DNA of 21,032 nt from positions 5,216 to 26,247 of the forward strand of contig VBLU01000160.1 of assembly GCA_005879065.1 (NCBI GenBank), written 5' to 3'. Shown here in pieces: positions 13,752 to 20,596 of the stretch. The stretch is from Methanobacteriota archaeon (GTDB lineage Archaea; Thermoplasmatota; Thermoplasmata; RBG-16-68-12). Within the stretch, counting starts at the first letter, position 1. Every line of letters begins with the position of its first letter. A program made the position numbers and the translations under genes. The notes below the pieces were generated by a model that was not told where the DNA came from, made no database searches, and saw nothing but the letters and a program-made list of their open reading frames with translations.

Positions 13752-15029
13752 GTGCCCGTGGTGGGACCTGGTCGCGACCGGGGCCAATCCCGTTCCAAGC
13801 GTCGCAGCCGCGAAAGAGATACTTGTCGCGTTTGCGGGAAGCTGCTCACTCCAGCTCTAAAGGATGTAGAGGGATCCGGGGGACCTGTTCGCGTGTCGTG
13901 TCGTGGCCTGCCATGCCTTCGTTGTCCGGATTCCCACGAAACGCGAGGTCCGTACCCGGACTTTGAAGCCACGCTTCTCGACGGAGTGCACGACGGAATC
14001 CCAAAGTCCAAGAGCCGCATGCAAGCGCGACGGACTAACTTCGAATGTACGGACTGCCAAGCCACGCTCGATGTGTCGAGTCTCGCTTTGGCGCACGTCC
14101 GATTCCAACTTCGACTCGGGGGCGACGCCGTTGAGGTGGAGGTTTCCCTGCCAGGCGCTCGATGTACCCATTGTGGCAAGGAACAAGCCCTTGCCCAGCG
14201 ATCGAGGCTGTTGGGTGTACTCGCCGAACGACTCCCCGATGCGGTGATCGACCTTCTCACTAATGCAGGCATCGCCCGACGTCGCCGGGTCCCGGAGTTC
14301 CAGGCTTCTCCGTACGCATCGGGCGCGGCAATCGTCTTGTTCAGCTTGATGCTCGTCGTCGCTTTCCTGATCGTCCTCTCTCTTGCACCGGTCGAGGTGA
14401 AATCCTCTCCACTCTTCTGGATTGCAGTGGTCGGGTGGGCGCTGATCGCATTTCCGTTCTTTCCACCCGACGAAATACCAGGGGTGCGGCCTCCGGGGAA
14501 GACCGGCCTCGTTGGTTCGACGGTTATGGGGGCGGCCTTCCTCCTTTTCATGGCCGGTTTTGTTGTGAAAAACAGATTCCCAATCGCTCAGATCGGCTTC
14601 GGCGCCGCTGGGAGTCTCCTTGCCCTTGGAGCATGGTTCATCTACTCCTACTTGTGGACAGCGAGGATTTCGACATGTACCGTTTGTGGAACATGGCGCT
14701 GGTTCTTGCGGTACGAGGGGGCGCGGTACTGCAACAACTGCGGCCTGCCAATGCCAGCACAAACTCCGAGCGGTGCGCGATCCGAGAGCTCAGAACAGGT
14801 GCATATCCGGCGATCTCAACTGCGGCGATTTGTGGTTCGTTTTGCTCTAGGTCCACTGTGGCTCTTTGTGGGACTTATTGAAGTCGGTGCGGCAGCGCTT
14901 CTTGGCTATCCCCAACGGCTGATCGAATCCGCTCTCTTGATCCTCCTCTGGGGATTTGTTGCGACGATTGCCGTCTCGATCGCCGCCTATCGGCAGCATG
15001 TTCACCGAAGCCGGTCGCCGAACGTCTGA
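13752..15029 (+). CDS. Zinc-ribbon membrane protein, unknown function
   Basis: A 425-residue protein I do not recognise. The N-terminal cytosolic-looking part has cysteine pairs CRVC (25-28), C50, CLRC (55-58), CTDC (99-102) and CTHC (138-141). Two pairs of membrane segments follow (about 190-211, 221-236, 254-272, 278-300), then another zinc ribbon, CTVC (309-312) with CNNC (327-330), and two last membrane segments (364-384, 391-413). Zinc ribbons fused to membrane segments are common in archaeal and bacterial proteins of unknown role. Start GTG 13752 is uncertain: the first 24 residues are very basic, and ATG 13747 in another frame opens with MLCPWW but stops after 37 codons. Third codon positions are less GC-rich than in leuS, as expected for an acquired gene. 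Confidence 0.65.
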   Translation: MPVVGPGRDRGQSRSKRRSRERDTCRVCGKLLTPALKDVEGSGGPVRVSCRGLPCLRCPDSHETRGPYPDFEATLLDGVHDGIPKSKSRMQARRTNFECTDCQATLDVSSLALAHVRFQLRLGGDAVEVEVSLPGARCTHCGKEQALAQRSRLLGVLAERLPDAVIDLLTNAGIARRRRVPEFQASPYASGAAIVLFSLMLVVAFLIVLSLAPVEVKSSPLFWIAVVGWALIAFPFFPPDEIPGVRPPGKTGLVGSTVMGAAFLLFMAGFVVKNRFPIAQIGFGAAGSLLALGAWFIYSYLWTARISTCTVCGTWRWFLRYEGARYCNNCGLPMPAQTPSGARSESSEQVHIRRSQLRRFVVRFALGPLWLFVGLIEVGAAALLGYPQRLIESALLILLWGFVATIAVSIAAYRQHVHRSRSPNV

Positions 15030-15097
15030 TATCCGGCTCACGCCCGATCCGCGCGAGAAAAGTGATCACCGACTCAGGCCCGGAAACGCGCGGGGTA

Positions 15098-15203
15098 CGG
15101 GCCTGAAGGGATTCGAACCCTTGACCTATCGGTGTCCCTCGGACACGTCCGCGGGGCGGCTCCGATAAGAGCCGATCGCTCTACCTAGCTAAGCTACAGG
15201 CCC
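15098..15203 (-). tRNA. tRNA-Lys (CTT) with 32-nt intron
   Basis: The cloverleaf is complete on the minus strand: acceptor GGGCCTG/CAGGCCC with G discriminator, D-stem GCTT/GAGC, anticodon stem ATCGG/CCGAT, five-base variable loop, T-stem AAGGG/CCCTT with TTCGAAT loop. Removing 32 bases one nucleotide after the anticodon gives a 74-nt tRNA with loop CT-CTT-AA, so anticodon CUU (Lys). That intron position is the canonical archaeal one. CCA is not encoded. Its 3' end is the sequence repeated across the region to the left. Confidence 0.92.
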
Positions 15204-15227
15204 GCGGCCGCGCCTATCGACCGTGTT

Positions 15228-15235
15228 CAATTAAA
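15228..15235 (-). promoter_or_regulatory. TATA box of tRNA-Lys
   Basis: TTTAATTG on the minus strand is centred about 28 nt upstream of the first tRNA base, the expected distance for a tRNA promoter. It lies 2 bp from the stop codon of the upstream membrane-anchored protein gene. Confidence 0.65.
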
Positions 15236-15237
15236 CG

Positions 15238-15726
15238 TTACGTCGAAGAACAGAGGCCCCAAGCCTGTTGCCCCACGACGAACGTCGACCCGGGCTCGAT
15301 TTGATTGATGTCCAGGCGATAGCACGCTGTTGAGCTGGCGGGCACCAAGAAGAAGTCGCCCGGACTCAGATGACCGTCTCCGTCCGCGTCCGTGAATGCT
15401 AGCGTCGCATTCCCGCCCCCCAGCGGGGGACCGAGCGTCGCGGCCGTCACCTTGTCTCGCACCAGGACCGCTTGCAACTTCGACAGCGACACGGAGGCGC
15501 CGACCGACGTGACCTCGAGACGGGTCGAGGTCGTAAAGGTCATTTTCACCGGCGTGGCGACCCCACTCTGGTCGACGAACATCCGCGGAAGGAACACGAC
15601 GCCAAGGAGGACGATGAAAACGATGCCCGCCACCATGGAGTACCGAAGCAGCTTCGTCGCCTGAGGTGGCGGACTCCGCTTGCGCTTGAAGACGGCCGTC
15701 GGCCTCCGGGGCCGCGCGATGCGCAT
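15238..15726 (-). CDS. Membrane-anchored protein with calcium-loop motif, pilin-like
   Basis: A 162-residue protein with a basic N-terminus, one hydrophobic segment at about 28-48 (SMVAGIVFIVLLGVVFLP), and a beta-rich domain outside. The loop DADGDGHLSPGD (113-124) has the spacing of EF-hand/dockerin-like calcium sites. The pattern of a strand-rich domain with a DGDG-x-LSxGD loop recalls archaeal type IV pilin-like proteins, but I see no standard prepilin peptidase site, so this is a resemblance only. C135 and C159 could form a disulfide. The ATG is 4 nt after the leuS stop codon, so the two genes are probably co-transcribed. A longer open frame upstream overlaps leuS and is rejected. Confidence 0.65.
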   Translation of the reverse strand: MRIARPRRPTAVFKRKRSPPPQATKLLRYSMVAGIVFIVLLGVVFLPRMFVDQSGVATPVKMTFTTSTRLEVTSVGASVSLSKLQAVLVRDKVTAATLGPPLGGGNATLAFTDADGDGHLSPGDFFLVPASSTACYRLDINQIEPGSTFVVGQQAWGLCSST

Positions 15727-15730
15727 CGAC

Positions 15731-18700
15731 TCACTCCACGTAGATCGCGGGACGGCCAGGGACGGCGCGGTCAGCCTTCGTCGACGGATCCCAGCGGCGC
15801 GGATCGTCCGCGCGGAACACGTCGACCTTGACGCCGAGCTCTTTCGCCAGGAAGTGCGCATTCTCTCGGAACATCGCGAACTCGTCCACGGAGTCGAACC
15901 GATCCAGATGTTCGACGCGGGCGTGCTTCAACTCGTCCGCCACCTGCTTCGCGTACGCGGCCACCTCTTTCGCGCGGTCGCGCATCCCGGGTTGGGCAAG
16001 CGCCTTCTCCATGAGGACGTTCATCGCGAGCGCACCCTGCGTCGCGAGCGCACGGGCGACCTCGTGGACGCTGACTTTCCACGACGGCGCCGTGTACAGG
16101 GCCATTCGCTTCGGCGCGATCCCGGTGACCTTGAGGATCTCCCGGATGTCCGCGAGGGTCGACTGCAGCAAGCCTTCCGCGGCCTCCGCTCGGGGATTGA
16201 TCTCCTCGACCTTCGCGTCAGGATAGGCCGCGGCGACGACGAAGCCGGCTCCCCCGTTCCGGTGCCAGATCTCCTCCGCCATATGGGGCGTGAATGGGGC
16301 TAGCACCTTCGTCTGGACCTCGATGAATCGACGCAAGCACTCCACCTGCGGACGGTTCTCCGATCTCCGGACGTACCACGACCAGGCCGACTGGAGGTCG
16401 AAATAACCGTGGCGCAACGCAATTTTGTAATTCATGTCCTCCATCGCATTCCGCGTCGCCTGAACGGTTCGATTCAGGACGCTCAGGAACCATCCGTCAA
16501 TTCCGTGTGTGTTCCGCCGGGTCGAGTGTTTCTTCGTCGCAAAGCGAACCCAGTCTTGCAACCGGGCCTCCGCAACCGCGGCGAAATCAAGGTCCACGTT
16601 CGGGTCATCGAGGCCGTCGCCCGCGTTCGCCACGGTGAGCCGGATCACGTCCGCAGGCCACTCTCGCAACGCCTCCCGGATGTACCACACGTTCCCTCGG
16701 GACTTCGACATCTTGCGACCCGCGAGGCGTACATATCCGTTCACGCCGTAGCCGCGAGGCCAGTGCTCCTTCGGAAAGATCGCGATGTGATTAAACAAGC
16801 AGAAGGCCATATGATTCTGGACCAAGTCCTTCGCCGTATTGCGCAGGTCTACCGGGTACCAGTACGTAAACTCCTGCCGCAACTCTTCGACTAGTTTGGC
16901 GTCCACACCGAGTCGGCTGGCCACGGTCTTCGCGCCGCCCTTCCCGAAGAAGACATAGTCGAAGAACGCGTCGTCGAGGCGTCCGGCCCATGGCACCTGC
17001 GACCGCAAGGCGCCGCCCTGCAAGGCATGGGCGATCGTATAGTAGGCCATGTAGATCGTCGAGTCGCTGAGGCTTTCGATCACCCAGTCCGAGTCCCACG
17101 GTAGGATCGTCCCGAGGCCGCGGTGATGGGTGCATGGCCAGTCGTGGAGCCAATCCGTCACGTAGTCGAGCCATTTCCGCAAGCCCTCCGGATGCATCTC
17201 CATCGAGGCGATCGCCTCGTGGACCTTCGCCTTCCATGCCGGGTCGCCGTATCCGAGGAACCATTGGTTGTCCACGACCTTCACGATCGCCCGCGTCATG
17301 CAGCGGCACACGACCTCGCCGCTCGGCTCGTACATGCTGTCGGCCTGGCCCTTCGACATGAGTTCCTTGCGGATCTCGTCCTTCGCGACCTCGACCCGCA
17401 TGCCCGCGTAAGGCCCGCAGTTCTCGTTCAGGACGCCGCGGTAGAAGCCGGTCCGGTAGACCTCGGCCTTCGCTTGCTCGAGCTTCTCCCGGTCCCCTTG
17501 ATTCCGGATCCCCAGCCGCTCCACGATCTCGACGCCCGGCAGCGGCCCCCACCCGGGCGTGCGGATGATCGACACCGGCTTGATCGCTCGAATGCGCGGC
17601 GGGTCCAGATCGTACTTCGCGAGGAGCGCATCATCCCGCTGGAGGTCCCGCAAGGCGACGAAATCGTCCGGGGCATCGGAAGGGACGCTCGTGACGATGC
17701 CGGTGCCTCGACCCTGGTCGATGAATGACCCTGGCAGGACGGGGATGGCACGATTGATCGCGGGAGCGACCGCATCCTTGCCAACGAGGTCGGCCCCCCG
17801 GACGGTCGACTCCACGACCACGGTCCGGCCTTGCTCCGAGAGCTTCCTTGTCGCGAGTTCGTTCAAGACCCATCGTTCCTCGCCGACCTTTGCGACGACA
17901 TACGAGGCATCCGGATCCACCCAGAGATTCGTCTGCCCGTAGACGGTCTCGGGTCGGATCGTGGCGGCGACGAGGAATCGGCCATCCGCCAAGGGAAACT
18001 TCAGGAGTGTGTATTCGCTCGGCGTCTCCCCCTCGCCCTCGAGGCGGTCGTGATCCCCGATAGGGGCTTGGTCTTTCGGACACCAGATAACTGGGTGCTT
18101 GTCGATCTTGACGAAGTCGCCGTCCCGGAGGTGATGGAACTGCCATCGCACGAACGCGTCGTAGGGCGGGTTCAGCGGGGTCGTGATGAAGGACCGGGTC
18201 CAGTCCACCGCGACACCCAGGCCCTTCAAGTCCTCCATCGCGGCCTCGGGAAATACCTCGATCCAGTGCATCGGGTCCGCGAACTTTGGAATGTCGCGGT
18301 CCGGGATTCCCATCTTCCGCAGGATGTCCCACTGCTTCGGCTCCTTCTCGGCGATGCGCTTCGCGGCGCCCAGGATCGGAAGACCCGTGCAATGAAACGC
18401 CTCCGGATGGAGGACGTTGTACCCGAGCATGCGACGATATCGCGACTGAAACTCCGCTCGCAGGAACGAAGTCGCGAAACCTAGGTGTTGGTACCCGTTC
18501 ATGTAGGGGTACGGGACGGTCGTGTACCACTTGGGCCGCGTCGGATCGGCTCGCGCGACGTTCACGTTCGCCTTCTCCCAGGCGGCCCGCCACTTGACCT
18601 CTATCGGCCGCAGATCGATCTCCCTGGCGCGGGGTCCTATTTTCGTCCGGGTTCGTGGAGGAGCCGCGCGGGCGCGCGTCCGCACGCGCGGTTTTGCCGT

Positions 18701-18826
18701 CGGCCGAGACGATCGCCGTCGGTGACGTCTCGCCGACACACTCCGACGTCGAGACGATTTCGGCGCTCTTCGGTGCGGATGGAGACTCGTTCGACGGGTG
18801 CGCGGGGCCGATTTTCTCCGGGCCAC
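15731..18826 (-). CDS. leuS: Leucyl-tRNA synthetase, archaeal type
   Basis: Class I synthetase that charges tRNA-Leu. Homology to the archaeal enzyme is continuous from about residue 70 (DLRPIEVKWRAAWEKA) to the C-terminal PAIYVE: PYMNGYQHLGFATS at the HIGH site (HLGF, 114-117), GDHDRLEGE, the CP1 editing region with TGIVTSVPSDAPDDF, WVIESLSDSTIYMAYYT, WYPVDLRNTAKDLVQNH, and KMSKS near 702. The first 65 residues from GTG 18826 are an Arg/Ser-rich tail with many A/T third bases, unlike the rest of the gene; the +1 frame from ATG 18836 has the gene-like GC-rich third positions instead. The true N-terminus is therefore unclear: a frameshift near 18640-18670 or a downstream start without ATG are both possible. 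Confidence 0.95.
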   Translation of the reverse strand: MARRKSAPRTRRTSLHPHRRAPKSSRRRSVSARRHRRRSSRPTAKPRVRTRARAAPPRTRTKIGPRAREIDLRPIEVKWRAAWEKANVNVARADPTRPKWYTTVPYPYMNGYQHLGFATSFLRAEFQSRYRRMLGYNVLHPEAFHCTGLPILGAAKRIAEKEPKQWDILRKMGIPDRDIPKFADPMHWIEVFPEAAMEDLKGLGVAVDWTRSFITTPLNPPYDAFVRWQFHHLRDGDFVKIDKHPVIWCPKDQAPIGDHDRLEGEGETPSEYTLLKFPLADGRFLVAATIRPETVYGQTNLWVDPDASYVVAKVGEERWVLNELATRKLSEQGRTVVVESTVRGADLVGKDAVAPAINRAIPVLPGSFIDQGRGTGIVTSVPSDAPDDFVALRDLQRDDALLAKYDLDPPRIRAIKPVSIIRTPGWGPLPGVEIVERLGIRNQGDREKLEQAKAEVYRTGFYRGVLNENCGPYAGMRVEVAKDEIRKELMSKGQADSMYEPSGEVVCRCMTRAIVKVVDNQWFLGYGDPAWKAKVHEAIASMEMHPEGLRKWLDYVTDWLHDWPCTHHRGLGTILPWDSDWVIESLSDSTIYMAYYTIAHALQGGALRSQVPWAGRLDDAFFDYVFFGKGGAKTVASRLGVDAKLVEELRQEFTYWYPVDLRNTAKDLVQNHMAFCLFNHIAIFPKEHWPRGYGVNGYVRLAGRKMSKSRGNVWYIREALREWPADVIRLTVANAGDGLDDPNVDLDFAAVAEARLQDWVRFATKKHSTRRNTHGIDGWFLSVLNRTVQATRNAMEDMNYKIALRHGYFDLQSAWSWYVRRSENRPQVECLRRFIEVQTKVLAPFTPHMAEEIWHRNGGAGFVVAAAYPDAKVEEINPRAEAAEGLLQSTLADIREILKVTGIAPKRMALYTAPSWKVSVHEVARALATQGALAMNVLMEKALAQPGMRDRAKEVAAYAKQVADELKHARVEHLDRFDSVDEFAMFRENAHFLAKELGVKVDVFRADDPRRWDPSTKADRAVPGRPAIYVE

Positions 18827-18926
18827 GGCGGCCCATAGGAGGCGTTCGCGTAAAGCTTTCGCGGTGTTCGAACCTCGTTGGTAGCGCTCCTTTCCGCGAA
18901 AAAAGCGCCTCTTCTATCTGGCATAC

Positions 18927-18940
18927 GAAATAAAATTAAG
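18927..18940 (-). promoter_or_regulatory. TATA region of leuS
   Basis: CTTAATTTTATTTC on the minus strand is the only strong AT-rich box before leuS. The expected transcription start is near 18906, giving a leader of about 70-80 nt. Read on the plus strand it could also serve the RHH gene to the right. Confidence 0.5.
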
Positions 18941-19010
18941 GACCCTCGGTCGGGCACAGGCTCCGAGGACGATGGAGGGGTCTTGTCCTACGTCGTATGA
19001 CAATTGACAA

Positions 19011-19023
19011 AACGTATATGTAG
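19011..19023 (+). promoter_or_regulatory. TATA-like element of the tandem-RHH gene
   Basis: AACGTATATGTAG lies about 100 nt before ATG 19120; the expected start near 19043 would place the inverted repeat at 19072-19088 in the leader, where a bound regulator could block transcription. Confidence 0.4.
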
Positions 19024-19071
19024 GGTCGTCCTGGATACAGCGGCTGACACGCCAAGAAATGCCGGAGTGGC

Positions 19072-19088
19072 GTATGACCCCGTCATAC
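19072..19088. promoter_or_regulatory. Perfect 7-bp inverted repeat, candidate RHH operator
   Basis: GTATGAC-CCC-GTCATAC: seven-base arms, three-base spacer, no mismatch. A further GTATGAC half-site is at 18995-19001. Short inverted repeats of this kind are typical targets of ribbon-helix-helix dimers, and the next gene encodes a tandem RHH protein, so autoregulation is the likely role. Confidence 0.55.
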
Positions 19089-19119
19089 CCATTCCCGTGT
19101 TCGAGGCGAGGGGTCTGGG

Positions 19120-19500
19120 ATGGACGAAAACGAGCGGATCACGCTTCGGCTCGAGAAAGAGAACCTCGAGCTGATCGATGCGTTCTTGAAAGAGAACACG
19201 TCCCACGGGAACCGCTCCCAACTGGTCCGCGAGGCGGTCCAGGCGTACATCCAGGCCATCCGCGAGGGCGGGGATCGAGTCACGATCCACGTTCCTCGGT
19301 ACTACCTCGACCTCATCGACCGCCTCGTCGCGGACGGCTACCTCCTGAATCGGGAACATGCCATCGTGCGAAGCATCGAGGAATGGTTCACGCGGGAACG
19401 GGTCAAGGAGATCCAGGACCACAAGCAGGAAGTCGACAAGGCGACCGGCAAAGTGGTCTCGGTCTCGACCGGAGAGAAGGACGGAGTCATCCCGCGGTGA
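19120..19500 (+). CDS. Tandem ribbon-helix-helix regulator, CdrS-like
   Basis: A 126-residue protein with two RHH units. Unit one: strand ERITLRLEK (5-13), helix NLELIDAFLKEN, then NRSQLVREAVQAYIQ (31-45). Unit two: strand DRVTIHVPR (52-60), helix YYLDLIDRLVADG, then NREHAIVRSIEEWFTRERV (77-95). The tail is charged. In haloarchaea the RHH protein CdrS is encoded with ftsZ2 and controls cell-division genes; here the next gene, 162 bp downstream on the same strand, is FtsZ-like, so a division-regulator role is the natural inference. Haloarchaeal CdrS is shorter, with a single RHH unit, so the tandem form may work as a monomeric or dimer-of-units binder. ATG 19120 follows a GGCGAGGGG stretch. 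Confidence 0.75.
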   Translation: MDENERITLRLEKENLELIDAFLKENTSHGNRSQLVREAVQAYIQAIREGGDRVTIHVPRYYLDLIDRLVADGYLLNREHAIVRSIEEWFTRERVKEIQDHKQEVDKATGKVVSVSTGEKDGVIPR

Positions 19501-19662
19501 GGCAGCGGGGCGTGACGAAGGCCGGAAGGAAGGAACTCCAAAACGGAAGGGAAGGGAAAACGGGATGGGACCCGAACAGAAGGGATGGGATGCACTCCTC
19601 TCGCCGAGGGGATCTCCTTCCGGCCTCCCTCGACAAGTCGCAGGATAGTCGGAGTTGGATCG

Positions 19663-20439
19663 ATGGTACCCAGGGACTACGTGGACGAGGTCATCAGCAG
19701 CCTGTTCGAAGACGCCGTCGACCCGAAGATCTCGGTCGTCGGGGTCGGCGGGGCAGGCGGCAAGATGGTGAGCGCGCTCTACGACCGCGAGATCAAAGGC
19801 GTGGAGACAGTCGCCGTGAACACGGACCCCGCGGGTCTGTCGAAGGCGGAGTGCGACGTGAAGATCCTCCTCCCCCACTCGGAGGACGAAGACCGGGTCG
19901 TCGCCGCCCGCGTGTCGGCGGAGGACCAGGAAGGGGCCCTCCGGTCCTCGCTGTCCTCGGACATCGTCTTCATCGTCGCTGGACTCGGCGGCGCGGCGGG
20001 CACCGGAGCTGCACCCGTCGTCGCGCGCGCAGCCCGGGCGAATGGCGCCGTGACCGTCGGGATCGCGATTCTCCCGTTCGAGGTGGAAGGCCGCACCGAG
20101 GTCGCGCGGGCCGGACTCGAGGCGCTTCGCGCCGAGGCGGACAGCGTGATCGTGCTGGACAACAACTCCCTCGACCGGTTCGCGGACCAGCTCTCCTTCA
20201 ACGAAGCGATGCAGGTCATCTCGTTCATGGTCGTCACGATCGTGAAGGGCGTCGTGGACCACCTGAGCCGCTCCTACCTCTCGACGCTGACGGAGGAGAT
20301 CGAGAACGCGGCTCGGGAAATCGAGGAGCAGAACAACCACGCGGTCCCGGTCGACGTGCAGCCTCCGGAGACCGTGCAGGCCGCCTGGGACCTCGGCCCC
20401 GTTGCGTTCAACGACCAAGGGTTCATCGGACTTCGCTAG
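19663..20439 (+). CDS. FtsZ-family GTPase lacking T7 loop and C-terminal domain
   Basis: A 258-residue tubulin/FtsZ-superfamily protein. Seen: strand and T1 glycine loop ISVVGVGGAGGKMV (23-36), T3-like VNTDP (52-56), T4 signature GLGGAAGTGAAP (107-118; the FtsZ pattern is GGGTGTG), LPFEVEGR (138-144), and the T6-like VIVLDNNSL (162-170) followed by a long core helix (FNEAMQVISFMVVTIVKGVVDHL). Canonical FtsZ then has the T7 catalytic NxDxxD loop and a second domain of about 120 residues. Here only a short helix (LTEEIENAAREIEEQ) and a 35-residue tail follow, then the stop. So GTP binding is likely, while polymer-activated hydrolysis is doubtful. Start ATG 19663 has GGAG nine bases upstream; an in-frame ATG at 19585 adds 26 non-conserved residues. 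Confidence 0.8.
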   Translation: MVPRDYVDEVISSLFEDAVDPKISVVGVGGAGGKMVSALYDREIKGVETVAVNTDPAGLSKAECDVKILLPHSEDEDRVVAARVSAEDQEGALRSSLSSDIVFIVAGLGGAAGTGAAPVVARAARANGAVTVGIAILPFEVEGRTEVARAGLEALRAEADSVIVLDNNSLDRFADQLSFNEAMQVISFMVVTIVKGVVDHLSRSYLSTLTEEIENAAREIEEQNNHAVPVDVQPPETVQAAWDLGPVAFNDQGFIGLR

Positions 20440-20477
20440 AGGCAGCTCAAGTATCCTCCCCCCAACCAACGCCCACC

Positions 20478-20528
20478 CGCGAGGGCTTCGGGCGGCCCCG
20501 CCGAAGAGGCGGCGGCTCGGCCCTCGCG
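20478..20528 (+). terminator. Long GC-rich hairpin after the FtsZ-like gene
   Basis: CGCGAGGGC and GCCCTCGCG pair over nine bases and enclose a second hairpin (TTCGGGCGG against CCGCCGAA with one bulge). A pyrimidine/T-rich CCTCTTTCTTT follows. Location and form suggest transcription termination, or a structured leader for the next gene. Confidence 0.5.
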
Positions 20529-20596
20529 ACCTCTTTCTTTGCCGTTCCAGGGAGAGGGCGGCAAGCTTCTTGCATTTCGCGCGTCTTGCCTCCTCC

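Noticed and set aside
8213..15117. CRISPR array
   Set aside because: The repeated motif has irregular spacing of 0.6-2.8 kb with genes between copies; no cas gene is present.
17631..18836. Frame from ATG 18836 as an independent 401-residue protein
   Set aside because: It is out of frame with all leuS motifs after about 18650; only its first part looks coding and is treated as an N-terminal question for leuS.
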